This document shows, piece by piece, positions 7,155-14,647 of a DNA stretch of 21,473 nt. Below the pieces are notes generated by a model, which saw only the letters and a program-made list of their open reading frames with translations, did no database searches and was not told where the DNA came from. Position 1 is the first letter of the stretch, and each line of letters opens with the position of its first letter. A program made the translations under genes and the position numbers. Origin of the DNA: Clostridia bacterium (GTDB taxonomy: Bacteria; Bacillota_A; Clostridia; Oscillospirales; CAG-272); contig JAFTSR010000322.1 in NCBI GenBank assembly GCA_017467225.1, positions 1 through 21,473 of the forward strand, written 5' to 3'.

Positions 7155-8654
7155 TCACCAGTAGGTGCTTGCCAGCTCGTTGAGATCCTCCATAGCCTTG
7201 GTGAGCTTGCTCTCCCAGGTAGCAATGAAGGACGCCAGGTTGGTGTCACCCTTGGCGGTGTAACGCAGAACCTGATCGGAGAAGCCGTTGGGGTCGTAGA
7301 TAACACCCAGATCGTACGTACGGGTGGAGAAGATCAGATCCAGCATGCGGCGAGAATCGTCGTCGCGCGTGCCGCGTCCCTGAATAACGACCTCATAGAA
7401 CTGCGGATAAATGTTGTAGTAGGAGTAGTAGCTGAGCACCTCAAGCGCTGCGCCGACTGCCTCGGGATTGCCTGCGGTGTTGAATACGCCAAGCAGGGAA
7501 TCGTGGTAGTTGTTTACGCGGCTGTAGTAGCTCTCCTGATACTCGTCATACTTCGGAATGGGAAGGATACCGTAGGAGTCCTCCATGTCGCGCAGGCTGT
7601 TGCAGGCCTTGGCCATGGAAACGTTGAACAGACTCTGGCCGTCCTTGAAGGAGGGCTGATTTTCGGTGACCTCGTTGCGAGTCAGCCAGCCGTTCCAGAA
7701 GAAGTCCTGATACATGACCTCCTCAAGGATGGTGGTCATCACGTCCAGCGTGCCCTCGTCGAAGCCGTAGCTGTAGTAGTATTCGTCATCCGCGTTGCGG
7801 GCGATGAAGTGCATGCCGGCGCCAATGTACAGGTCAAGCACGGGGTCGTCGCCGTTGATGATACCGAAGGTGTCAAACTCGTCGCGCTGGTCGTTGCCGT
7901 CGTCCATGTAAGCCAGCTCGGCACACTCCGCCAGCGCCTCAATGGTCCACTCGCCGTTGTCAACCAGCTCGTAGAGATTGCCAAGACCCAGGTCGTCCGC
8001 CATGGGGATGTTGTAGAACACCATGGAGGTAGCGCCCTTGTCCAGGATCAAAAGGTCAGAGGCAGCCAGCTCGACGAACTCGCCGATGGACAACTGCTCG
8101 ATCGACTCCTTGACCCACCAGGGCTTTTCAAAGTCGATGTTGGGAACGACGGACATGTCCAAGAAGTAGTTCTTGCCCATGACGCGCTGTGCATCAAAGC
8201 CGAACTCGACCAAAACCTGGTACTCGTCGCTGCCGGAGGAGATCAGGTTGGCCACCTGGGAGGGCAGGGCAACGTGCTCCTGATACATGTTGGTGATGGT
8301 GATACCGTAGTTTTCCTTGATCCAGCCGGTGCGGTCGAAAACAGCGTCCTCGATGATATCGCCGATCTGACCGGTAACGCCGTCAGCAGGGCAGATCTCG
8401 TTCCAGGGGTTGTAATTCTCGTGTGCACCCTCGTTGGTCCAGTGCATGACGCTCAGCGTGTAGTCATAGTCCATGAGCTCAACGTCGGGGAGGATTTGTT
8501 CTTCCTCGGGTTCTTCATCCTCAGGGGTCTGCTCGTCGCCGGTGGGGGTCTTGGTGTCATCGGGCTCGTCGGTCTGGTCAGCGCAGGCGACGGTACCGAA
8601 GCACAGAAGAAGGGCAAGCGCGAGCAGCAGCATGCGAAGTGCGATGTGCTTCAT
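7155..8654 (-). CDS. Extracellular solute-binding-type lipoprotein
   Basis: Product of 499 residues from ATG 8654, preceded by AAGGAG and downstream of a consensus promoter; the longer frame to 8765 would begin before the promoter. Residues 1-23 are a signal peptide and C24 (TVAC) is the likely lipidated cysteine. An acidic, threonine- and proline-containing linker follows to about residue 60. The rest looks like a family-1 type solute-binding protein of carbohydrate ABC importers, with a periplasmic-binding-like fold, WTIEALAECAELAY, then FGIINGDD, and a late LGVFNTAGNPEAVGAALEVL typical of these proteins. No permease or ATPase genes adjoin it, so it is an orphan that would need a transporter elsewhere, or it acts as a binding or sensing lipoprotein. 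The ligand cannot be told from sequence. Confidence 0.8.
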   Translation of the reverse strand: MKHIALRMLLLALALLLCFGTVACADQTDEPDDTKTPTGDEQTPEDEEPEEEQILPDVELMDYDYTLSVMHWTNEGAHENYNPWNEICPADGVTGQIGDIIEDAVFDRTGWIKENYGITITNMYQEHVALPSQVANLISSGSDEYQVLVEFGFDAQRVMGKNYFLDMSVVPNIDFEKPWWVKESIEQLSIGEFVELAASDLLILDKGATSMVFYNIPMADDLGLGNLYELVDNGEWTIEALAECAELAYMDDGNDQRDEFDTFGIINGDDPVLDLYIGAGMHFIARNADDEYYYSYGFDEGTLDVMTTILEEVMYQDFFWNGWLTRNEVTENQPSFKDGQSLFNVSMAKACNSLRDMEDSYGILPIPKYDEYQESYYSRVNNYHDSLLGVFNTAGNPEAVGAALEVLSYYSYYNIYPQFYEVVIQGRGTRDDDSRRMLDLIFSTRTYDLGVIYDPNGFSDQVLRYTAKGDTNLASFIATWESKLTKAMEDLNELASTYW

Positions 8655-8700
8655 ATGTTTCTCCTTTTGGGGGCGTGCCCCGTATTTTTTGGTTACATAT

Positions 8701-8729
8701 ATTGTAGCACGGGGAAACAAATTTGTCAA
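8701..8729 (-). promoter_or_regulatory. Sigma-A promoter of the solute-binding lipoprotein gene
   Basis: On the minus strand: TTGACA (8724-8729), a 17-bp spacer, TACAAT (8701-8706) with TGC just before it (an extended -10). The transcript would have a leader of about 40 bases to the ATG at 8654. Confidence 0.9.
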
Positions 8730-8751
8730 GGTTTTTTTGCGCGGGGAGGGG

Positions 8752-8868
8752 AATTGAGCGAACAAAGATATCTATCCTTAGAAGGTTTGTTGTCTATTTT
8801 TTTGGTGACGCCAAAGAAATGAACAATAACCCAATTACCCTTAGAAATCCATGTTCGCACCATCTAAA
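8752..8868. repeat. Modular hairpin repeat, copy D (minimal palindromic form)
   Basis: A 117-bp copy made of little more than the two ends of the family. The left end (AGCGAACAAAGATATCTATC onward) and the right end (to GTTCGCACCATCTAAA at 8868) are imperfect inverted repeats of about 55 bp. They meet at a short H4 centre (TTTGGTGACGCCAAA). H1, H2 and H3 are absent. It sits between two divergent promoters and holds no gene. Confidence 0.8.
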
Positions 8869-8897
8869 CACTCCTCCACAAATTCCACACCTTTTAC

Positions 8898-8936
8898 GGC
8901 AAAAATATTGCATTTTTGCCATAAATGTGGTATAAT
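8898..8936 (+). promoter_or_regulatory. Promoter and palindromic operator candidate for the leader ORF and MATE operon
   Basis: TATAAT (8931-8936) with TG one base upstream (an extended -10), and a weak -35 TTGCAT (8908-8913) at 17 bp. A perfect 9-bp inverted repeat, GGCAAAAAT (8898-8906) and ATTTTTGCC (8912-8920), covers the -35. An outer CCACA (8885-8889) and TGTGG (8926-8930) extend the symmetry. A regulator bound here would block RNA polymerase; which regulator is unknown. Confidence 0.7.
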
Positions 8937-8970
8937 GAAGGATAATATCACATCGCAGGAGGATTTTTCG

Positions 8971-9102
8971 ATGAAACGCCGCCTCACCCGTGCTATCGCC
9001 CGGCTGTGCACCCTCGCCTGCCCGGCATCCGCACCGGTTATCCCCTCACTCCTCGTCTGGGCTGACATGAGCGACAGGTTTGCGGATCATACATCATCTT
9101 AA
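8971..9102 (+). CDS. Short leader-type ORF before the MATE gene
   Basis: A 43-residue ORF with the best ribosome binding site in this operon (AGGAGG, 9 bp before the ATG). It is downstream of a good promoter and 23 bp ahead of the MATE gene. The peptide begins with a basic stretch (MKRRLTRAIARL), continues with alanine, proline and cysteine residues (CTLACPASAPVIPSLLVW) and ends polar (DRFADHTSS). It could be a leader peptide whose translation controls the exporter gene, or a small secreted or membrane peptide. The exporter gene's own site (AAGAAGAAAAG) is weak, which fits coupling to this ORF. No relative is recognised; reality as a coding gene rests on the site and position only. Confidence 0.5.
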   Translation: MKRRLTRAIARLCTLACPASAPVIPSLLVWADMSDRFADHTSS

Positions 9103-9125
9103 CGAAAAAGAAGAAAAGATAAACC

Positions 9126-10499
9126 ATGAATCAAACAGAAGCTTACTATAAAAAAATGACCACCACGCCGGTCGCCCGGCTGATCATTGCCCTGGGCATT
9201 CCCACCACCGTTTCCATGCTGATCACCAGCATCTACAACATGGCGGACACCTATTTCGTGGGGGCTTTGGGCGAGAGTCAGCAGGCGGCGACGGGTATTC
9301 TGTTCACGCTGCAGGCCATCATTCAGGCCATTGCCTTTATGCTGGGGCAGGGGTCGGGAACCCTGGTATCCAAATGCTTGGCCGACAAAGACACCAAGGC
9401 GGCCTCGGCCTACGTTTCCTCCGCCTTCTTCGCGGGAGGCGCGATGGGTCTTTTGCTGGCCGTCGTCGGCCTTTGCACGCTCAACCCCTTCTTGCGCCTG
9501 CTTGGCAGCACAGACACCATTCTGCCCTATGCCCGTCAGTACGGCTTTTGGGTGCTGGTCGCCGCGCCGTTTGTCATCGGCTCGTTCGTGCTCAACAACA
9601 ATTTGCGCTACGAGGGAAAATCCTTTTACGCCATGATCGGCATCGGTGCCGGTGGTATTATCAACATTTTCGGTGACTATCTGCTCATTCGCGTCATTCC
9701 GCTGGGTGTCTTTGGCGCCGGTATGGCGACGGCCACCTCGCAGCTGATCAGCTTTGGCCTGTTGCTGTATTTCCACGAAAAGAAGGCGCAGGCGAGCATC
9801 CGCCTGTCCTGTATCAGCCGCCGCGCGCGTCTTTACGGCGAGGTCTGCCGCCTGGGCTTCCCGGCGCTCATCCGCCAAGGGCTGTCCTCCATCGGCAACG
9901 GTCTACTCAACAATCTGACCAAGCCGCACGGCGACGCAGCCATTGCCGCTATGAGCGTGGTGCAGAGATTTACCAACTTCATCATGTGCGTTGGTCTTGG
10001 CATCGGTCAGGGCTTCCAGCCGGTGGCGTCCTACAACCATCAGGCCAAGAAATACCGCCGCGTCAAGCGTGGCCTTTTGGTCACCATGGCTGTCGGCGGC
10101 GTGATGATCGCCTCGCTGGCCATCCCCGCCTTCTTTTTGGCGGAGCCGATCGTGCGTCTGTTCCAGAAGAGCCCGGAGGTCATCGAAATCGGCGCGTATG
10201 CGCTGCGCTGGTCGAGCGTCGGCGTCATGTTCATGACGCTGTCCGTGCCGGTCAACATGCTCTATCAGAGCATTCGCCGCCCGGAGCTGTCCTCGTTTTT
10301 GTCCATGCTGCGCTCGGGTCTGGCATTTATTCCCGTGCTGCTTCTGACCACCTCGCTCTGGCAGCTGCGCGGCGTGCAGATTTCGCAGCCCGTGGCGGAC
10401 ATTCTGACGGGTCTGATCAGCATACCGTTTATCTTACATTATCTGTTGAAAACGCCGGGTGAGGATGTGCCCGACGAGGAAAAGGAGAACATACAATGA
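9126..10499 (+). CDS. MATE-family multidrug/metabolite efflux transporter
   Basis: Product of 457 residues, the normal size for a 12-helix MATE exporter, which uses a sodium or proton gradient to push cationic or other small molecules out through the inner membrane. The N-terminus carries the family pattern LGIPTTVSMLITSIYNMADTYFVG. This is followed by GTLVSKCLADKD, the paired-lobe motif around LNNNLRYEGKSFYAMIGIGAG, and in the second half LGIGQGFQPVASYNHQAKKYRRV. The sequence resembles the MepA/DinF side of the family, but the substrate cannot be read from it. It starts 23 bp after a short leader ORF and its stop overlaps the next start (ATGA, 10496-10499), so it is translated together with the beta-helix lipoprotein gene. 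Confidence 0.92.
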   Translation: MNQTEAYYKKMTTTPVARLIIALGIPTTVSMLITSIYNMADTYFVGALGESQQAATGILFTLQAIIQAIAFMLGQGSGTLVSKCLADKDTKAASAYVSSAFFAGGAMGLLLAVVGLCTLNPFLRLLGSTDTILPYARQYGFWVLVAAPFVIGSFVLNNNLRYEGKSFYAMIGIGAGGIINIFGDYLLIRVIPLGVFGAGMATATSQLISFGLLLYFHEKKAQASIRLSCISRRARLYGEVCRLGFPALIRQGLSSIGNGLLNNLTKPHGDAAIAAMSVVQRFTNFIMCVGLGIGQGFQPVASYNHQAKKYRRVKRGLLVTMAVGGVMIASLAIPAFFLAEPIVRLFQKSPEVIEIGAYALRWSSVGVMFMTLSVPVNMLYQSIRRPELSSFLSMLRSGLAFIPVLLLTTSLWQLRGVQISQPVADILTGLISIPFILHYLLKTPGEDVPDEEKENIQ

Positions 10500-13111
10500 A
10501 GCATTATCACCTGATTTATCTGATTCTTGCGCTCCTTTTGGCGCTTGGACTGCTTGGCTGTCAAGGGACGCCGGATGAGCCGGGAGACACGGATGGGCCG
10601 ATCGGCGAGCCGGAGGATACGGACAATCCCGAGAATGGCGTGACGGTGAGCGATCTTGCCGCCTATACCGTGGTGCGCACCGAGCTTGGCAAGGAGGCGG
10701 AGAAAAAAGCCGCTGCCGATCTTGCGACGCTCTTGCGCGACAGCTGCGGCGTGGCGGGTATTGTGACCGACTATGAGGCTGCCGTGGAAAAGGAAATCCT
10801 GGTCGGTAAGACCAACCGCCCCGAGAGCGAGGCTGCCTACGCATGGGCCGAAACCCAGGTGGCAGAGGATGAGGGCTGGTACTATATCGGTGTCAGCGGA
10901 AATAAGATCGTGCTGTGTGGCACGGGAGACGACGGCACAGCCGCCGCAGTGAGGTATGCTATGAAAGAGTATGGAGAAAAAATGAAGAGCGGAGAGGTTA
11001 CGCTGCCGGAGCAGCAGTTGTTTACGTATCAGAGCGGCAAGCCCACCTTGGTCACCACCGAGCACGGCACGTCGGGTAACAAGAGCGTATTTGTGGCCAC
11101 TGTGCACCTGGGTGTGGCACCGCACTTTTTGGACAGCACCGGAGAGGAGGACGTGACCGCGACCATTCGCGCAGCCCTTGAGCAGGTCGGCAAGCTGGGC
11201 GGCGGCGTGGTCTACCTGCCGGCAGGTATCTACCGCATCGCCGACACGCTGACGCTGCCGCAAAACGTCACGCTGCGCGGTGAGTACGTCGATCCCGATC
11301 AGGGCGATTGCACCAAGGGCACCGTGCTTTTGGCGGACGCCAAGAAGTTCCCCAAGAACAAAAACGTGCTGCATATGAACCAAGGCGCGCTGGCGCAGGG
11401 TCTGACCGTCTACTACGAGGGTCAGAAGCTGGATGCGGTCATCGAGTATGCACCGACCATTACCTGTACATCGGGAAACGGCAGCTGGGAGTTGCGCGAT
11501 ATCACGCTGCTCAACAGCTACGACGGCATCGCCAATGGCGCCAGCCCCAACGGAATGGTCACGCTGGACAACGTCAAGGGTACTGCACTGCATATGGGCT
11601 ACGAAATGCAGCAGCGCGCCGATATTTCGATCGCGACCGACATCTCCTTCTCGCCCAAGTACTGGGCAGCGGCAGGAGAGAAGTTCAACGCTCCCGCCGA
11701 GGCGGATATCCGCAAATATATGAAGTCCTGCGGCTCGATCGGCTTCTACTTTGGCGACTGCGACCGCGATACCTATGAAAATATTCTGCTTGACGGCTTT
11801 GCCACGGGCATGTATAACCGTGAGATGACCCGTGCAGGCCTGTCCGGCAGCTACTATAACGTGCAGATTCTGGATGCCAAGGTGGGCATCGAGGCCTACG
11901 GCATTGACACCCGTTACGGCTTGCTGATGGTCAATACCACCATCAAGGCCAGCGACATCGCCGTCAAAAACAACACGGTGACCGACAGCAAGTTCTGCCA
12001 GATTCACCTGCTCAATAGCGAGATCGAGGGCGAAACCGAGGGCGATGTGCACGTGTACGAATCCGCCGGCGGGGAGGCCGACACTGATTACAAGGCACGC
12101 GCCAAGAACCCGGCGCTGCCCGGCGAAAAGCTGTTTCATCTTGCTGACTACGGCGTGGATGCAACGGGCAAGACCGACATCTCCGCGGCGCTGCAGAAGG
12201 CGCTGGACGACGCGGGAGCAGCCGGTGGCGGTATCGTTTACGTTCCTGCCGGACGCTACCTTCTGGCAAAGCCTGTGACCATCAGCGGTGACAACGTGCA
12301 GCTGCTTGGCTGCAACACGGGCACGCACACCCAAAACGGCGCGTTGAATACGGCATCCATTCTGCTGGTGACGCACGGTCGCGGCGGCGACGAGAATGCG
12401 CAGGCGGCCATCACGGTCAGCGGTGCAAACTCCGGTGTGACCGGCTTCAGCGTCATTTACCCTGAGAACGGTGTCAGCCACGCCAACTTCGAGACCGAGT
12501 CCCCCGAGGTATATGCCTACTTTATGCGCGCAACGGGCAAGGGAAGCTACATCAACTTCACCACGCTGATCGCTGTTTCCCGCGCTGTGCACTTTGACGG
12601 CGCTGACAGCTTTATTTGCGACAGACTGCTCATGACCGTTTGGGATCGAGGCATCCGTGTGACGGATTGCAAGGGTCTGATCTCCCGTATCCACACCAAC
12701 GGTACCTATCACACCCTGGGAGCGGCATGCCTGCCCGTGCTGGGCAATGATTGGGCTCATAACGCCGCTGAGGTCGTTGTCAAGGTTCTGGATGCGCACA
12801 TTGTCAAGAGATTGCAGCTCATCACGCTGGAAAATGGCGCTGACGTACAGCTCTTGCACGTCTTCCACTACGGTGCGGTCCGCTACATGGATGCGACCGA
12901 AAGTATCGCTTTTGTGCTCAACGGCGAGTCCTCCCGTCTGACCGAGATGTCCTTCGTGCTGCACGGCGATTGCGATCTGACGGTTATCAACTTTATGCGT
13001 CCCAATCCCTCTGCCTACCTTGAGCAGGAAGGCGAAAACTACGCCTACCTCTACAACTGGGGCGCCGCACACTACAGCGGCGAGAGAATCGTGGCCTATG
13101 AGCCGCAGTAA
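10496..13111 (+). CDS. Large lipoprotein with two pectate-lyase-3-type beta-helix domains
   Basis: Product of 871 residues. Residues 1-21 are a signal peptide, C22 (LLGC) the lipid site, and 23-48 an acidic linker rich in aspartate, glutamate, glycine and proline. About 50-160 looks like the small alpha/beta domain found ahead of many glycan-active domains (EILVGKTNRPES). Two right-handed beta-helix units follow. One begins near 205, with GGGVVYLPAGIYRIADTLTL; the other near 550, with YGVDATGKTDISAALQKALD and GGGIVYVPAGRYLLAKPVTI. Both match the start of the Pectate_lyase_3 domain, which occurs in polysaccharide lyases, GH28-like hydrolases and phage tailspikes. The protein should sit on the outer membrane-facing surface and bind or cut a polysaccharide; lyase activity is not shown. 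An AAGGAG site lies 7 bp before the ATG, inside the MATE gene. Confidence 0.85.
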   Translation: MKHYHLIYLILALLLALGLLGCQGTPDEPGDTDGPIGEPEDTDNPENGVTVSDLAAYTVVRTELGKEAEKKAAADLATLLRDSCGVAGIVTDYEAAVEKEILVGKTNRPESEAAYAWAETQVAEDEGWYYIGVSGNKIVLCGTGDDGTAAAVRYAMKEYGEKMKSGEVTLPEQQLFTYQSGKPTLVTTEHGTSGNKSVFVATVHLGVAPHFLDSTGEEDVTATIRAALEQVGKLGGGVVYLPAGIYRIADTLTLPQNVTLRGEYVDPDQGDCTKGTVLLADAKKFPKNKNVLHMNQGALAQGLTVYYEGQKLDAVIEYAPTITCTSGNGSWELRDITLLNSYDGIANGASPNGMVTLDNVKGTALHMGYEMQQRADISIATDISFSPKYWAAAGEKFNAPAEADIRKYMKSCGSIGFYFGDCDRDTYENILLDGFATGMYNREMTRAGLSGSYYNVQILDAKVGIEAYGIDTRYGLLMVNTTIKASDIAVKNNTVTDSKFCQIHLLNSEIEGETEGDVHVYESAGGEADTDYKARAKNPALPGEKLFHLADYGVDATGKTDISAALQKALDDAGAAGGGIVYVPAGRYLLAKPVTISGDNVQLLGCNTGTHTQNGALNTASILLVTHGRGGDENAQAAITVSGANSGVTGFSVIYPENGVSHANFETESPEVYAYFMRATGKGSYINFTTLIAVSRAVHFDGADSFICDRLLMTVWDRGIRVTDCKGLISRIHTNGTYHTLGAACLPVLGNDWAHNAAEVVVKVLDAHIVKRLQLITLENGADVQLLHVFHYGAVRYMDATESIAFVLNGESSRLTEMSFVLHGDCDLTVINFMRPNPSAYLEQEGENYAYLYNWGAAHYSGERIVAYEPQ

Positions 13112-13125
13112 GAGCGGATGGCGGC

Positions 13126-13229
13126 AAGGGGCTCTGCCCCTTGACCCTGCGCTCCGCGCCGGTTGCCTTCGGTGAGCAGGGCTTTGCCCTGCACCTACCA
13201 GGGAAACTTTTTGGAAAAAGTTTCCCTGG
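13126..13229. repeat. Stack of three stem-loops after the beta-helix gene
   Basis: Three perfect inverted repeats follow one another: AAGGGGC/GCCCCTT (13126-13142), GCAGGGC/GCCCTGC (13176-13192), and CCAGGGAAACTTTTT with AAAAAGTTTCCCTGG (13198-13229, 15-bp stem, 2-nt spacer). None ends in a proper T-tract, but together they probably end or stabilise the operon transcript. Sequences of this general look are common between genes in clostridia. The 120 bp from here to copy E hold nothing I can name. Confidence 0.7.
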
Positions 13230-13345
13230 ACCCTTCAAAAACCTTCGAAAAATTATTTGCAAAAGTTTTTGCTTCATCTGCTGTTCCACGGCGACTGCAA
13301 CGACCATGTGGGGCCCCTACCCCACAAGTGCAATGTGAAAAATTA

Positions 13346-13593
13346 CTTTCCGTAGAAAACCCTGCAGTTTTCGCCGTCCCTTTTGAGGCGGCGAAAGCAA
13401 GGTCTGCACTCGGCAAAAACCGCGTGCGTCTGAGCAAAAACGCGGATGCGTTTTTGTGTGTAGCACGCGAAGCAGCAGGGATACATAAGGGACGGCAGTC
13501 CCTTATGCGCGCTTTTTGGTTCATTGTTGGGGCGCGCCAAAAATGAACAATAATCAAACTAACGATAGAAGGTTATGTTCGCACAATCTAAAT
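13346..13593 (+). repeat. Modular hairpin repeat, copy E (single type-1 module)
   Basis: A plus-strand type-1 module between convergent genes. H1 is built on CGCCGTC/GGCGGCG. The H2 outer stem is CGCGTGC 13421-13427 with GCACGCG 13463-13469, enclosing AAAAACGC/GCGTTTTT (13436-13455). H3 is a perfect 10 bp (CATAAGGGAC 13484-13493, GTCCCTTATG 13498-13507). H4 is GTTCATTGTTGG with one mismatch, around GGCGCGCC. The outer tag (ATGTTCGCACAATCTAAAT) ends at 13593, 15 bp before the next terminator stem. The 127-residue frame crossing it is not credible. Confidence 0.85.
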
Positions 13594-13607
13594 AATCCCC
13601 ACAAAAA

Positions 13608-13633
13608 AGGTGCGAAGCCACGGCTCCGCACCT
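13608..13633 (-). terminator. Terminator of the two-lipoprotein operon (possibly bidirectional)
   Basis: AGGTGCGAAGCC (13608-13619) pairs with GGCTCCGCACCT (13622-13633) with one internal mismatch. On the minus strand the stem is followed by TTTTTTGTGG. A T-run (CAATTTTTTC) also follows on the plus strand, so it may stop transcripts from both sides. Confidence 0.88.
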
Positions 13634-13647
13634 CAATTTTTTCTTCC

Positions 13648-14205
13648 TCACTTGACCAAAACGGCGTCAAACGAGGTGCACTCGCGTGCGTCCTTGTCGG
13701 GAATCCCGACCAAAATAAACCATCCCGCCATGTCGTCGGTGACGACGATCCCCTCGGTCGCGTTCTTCTGCTCTACATATACTCGCATCGCGCCGTCAAG
13801 GATGGATACATCGCCCACGACGAAGCGGTAGGAGCCGCTGTTTGTCGGGACGTAGACGACCAGCAGCGTATTTTGGGCAAAAAAGCTTTCTCTGTCCCAT
13901 TGCGTCTGGGAGAGCCGCTCCTCCAAGGAGCCGTATTGATTGTAGCCCTGATCCATGGTCAGAACGTCGCCGTAAGCCTTTTTGAACCGATCCAAATCCC
14001 CTACGGTGTCCAGCTTGAATATCGGCAAATGCTCGCCGTTTCCGTTTTGCAGCAGATCGCGGTTGAGCGCACCTTCTGTGATCGACGCGTCGTCCGACCA
14101 GCCGGCGTACGCCACTGTGTTTTCGTACCCTGGGTCGACAGGCTGGCACGATGCCAAAGATACCATGCAAAGTGCCGCTAACATCCATAAAACTATTTTT
14201 TTCAT
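13648..14205 (-). CDS. Small lipoprotein, PrcB-like C-terminal half (tentative)
   Basis: Product of 185 residues from ATG 14205, which lies 7 bp after AGGAGG; the in-frame TTG at 14211 overlaps the spacer and is rejected. Residues 1-19 are a signal peptide with lipobox LASC and lipidated C20. The mature part contains WDRESFFAQNTLLVVYVPTN, then SGSYRFVVGDVSI and MRVYVEQKN. This strand pattern resembles the PrcB C-terminal (protease-complex) domain found in many clostridial lipoproteins, but I hold that only weakly. It is the second gene of a two-lipoprotein operon, 22 bp after the stop of the first. Function is unknown. Confidence 0.8.
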   Translation of the reverse strand: MKKIVLWMLAALCMVSLASCQPVDPGYENTVAYAGWSDDASITEGALNRDLLQNGNGEHLPIFKLDTVGDLDRFKKAYGDVLTMDQGYNQYGSLEERLSQTQWDRESFFAQNTLLVVYVPTNSGSYRFVVGDVSILDGAMRVYVEQKNATEGIVVTDDMAGWFILVGIPDKDARECTSFDAVLVK

Positions 14206-14227
14206 GGACAAGCCTCCTTTAGCGCAA

Positions 14228-14590
14228 TTACGGATTCTCGTTTGGCGTTCGGTCTGCGGGCGTTTTCAGCGTGATTGCGTAAACCTTGCCCACCCGTAAC
14301 GGGTCTGTTTCCATTACGTTTCCATCGTGGTATACCACGATTTCGTCGCCGACCGTCACGGCAGTATAGCTGTCGGCGTTTTCCGGCGTCAAGGATATTT
14401 GCCAATCGGAACCGTTGGGATAACCGGGCGCGTCGTCCGCGTGTATGATCGCATAACCGTTGCCCACCTCGGTCACAATGCCCGTTACACAGGGCTTGCT
14501 GTTGATGATTTGGTTCATGCTTTGGCTGCCGCAGCTGACCAAGGATAGAATGCAGATCAATGTCAATATCCAAGCCATCCATTTTTTCAT
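14228..14590 (-). CDS. Small lipoprotein with a beta-barrel-like domain
   Basis: Product of 120 residues from ATG 14590, which has AAGGAG 8 bp upstream; the longer frame to 14617 has no site. Residues 1-19 are a signal peptide with lipobox LVSC and lipidated C20. The mature 100 residues are mostly short strands (KPCVTGIVTEVGNGYAIIHA, then VTVGDEIVVYHDGNV and VGKVYAITLKTP). This is an OB-like or small barrel pattern also seen in other short clostridial lipoproteins. No catalytic residues stand out. It is the first gene of the operon; the promoter should lie between here and repeat copy F, but I see only a loose GATAAT near 14630 and no clear -35. Confidence 0.8.
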   Translation of the reverse strand: MKKWMAWILTLICILSLVSCGSQSMNQIINSKPCVTGIVTEVGNGYAIIHADDAPGYPNGSDWQISLTPENADSYTAVTVGDEIVVYHDGNVMETDPLRVGKVYAITLKTPADRTPNENP

Positions 14591-14647
14591 GATAAAATCT
14601 CCTTTGCTGTATGACATAAAGAAACGGTATTATCAAATTTTATGTTC

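Noticed and set aside
7026..8822. 598-residue plus-strand open frame
   Set aside because: It is antisense to the solute-binding lipoprotein gene, which has a promoter, ribosome binding site, signal peptide and terminator. The frame runs through repeats C and D at both ends.
10439..13072. 877-residue open frame on the minus strand, as long as the beta-helix gene opposite
   Set aside because: It has no ribosome binding site or recognisable domain, is rich in histidine, valine and glutamine as antisense frames of G+C-rich genes are, and lies wholly against two well-supported plus-strand genes.
13163..13546. Open frames of 60-130 residues in the gaps occupied by the repeats
   Set aside because: They follow the hairpin sequences, lack ribosome binding sites and break between copies of the same repeat, so they are not conserved as proteins.
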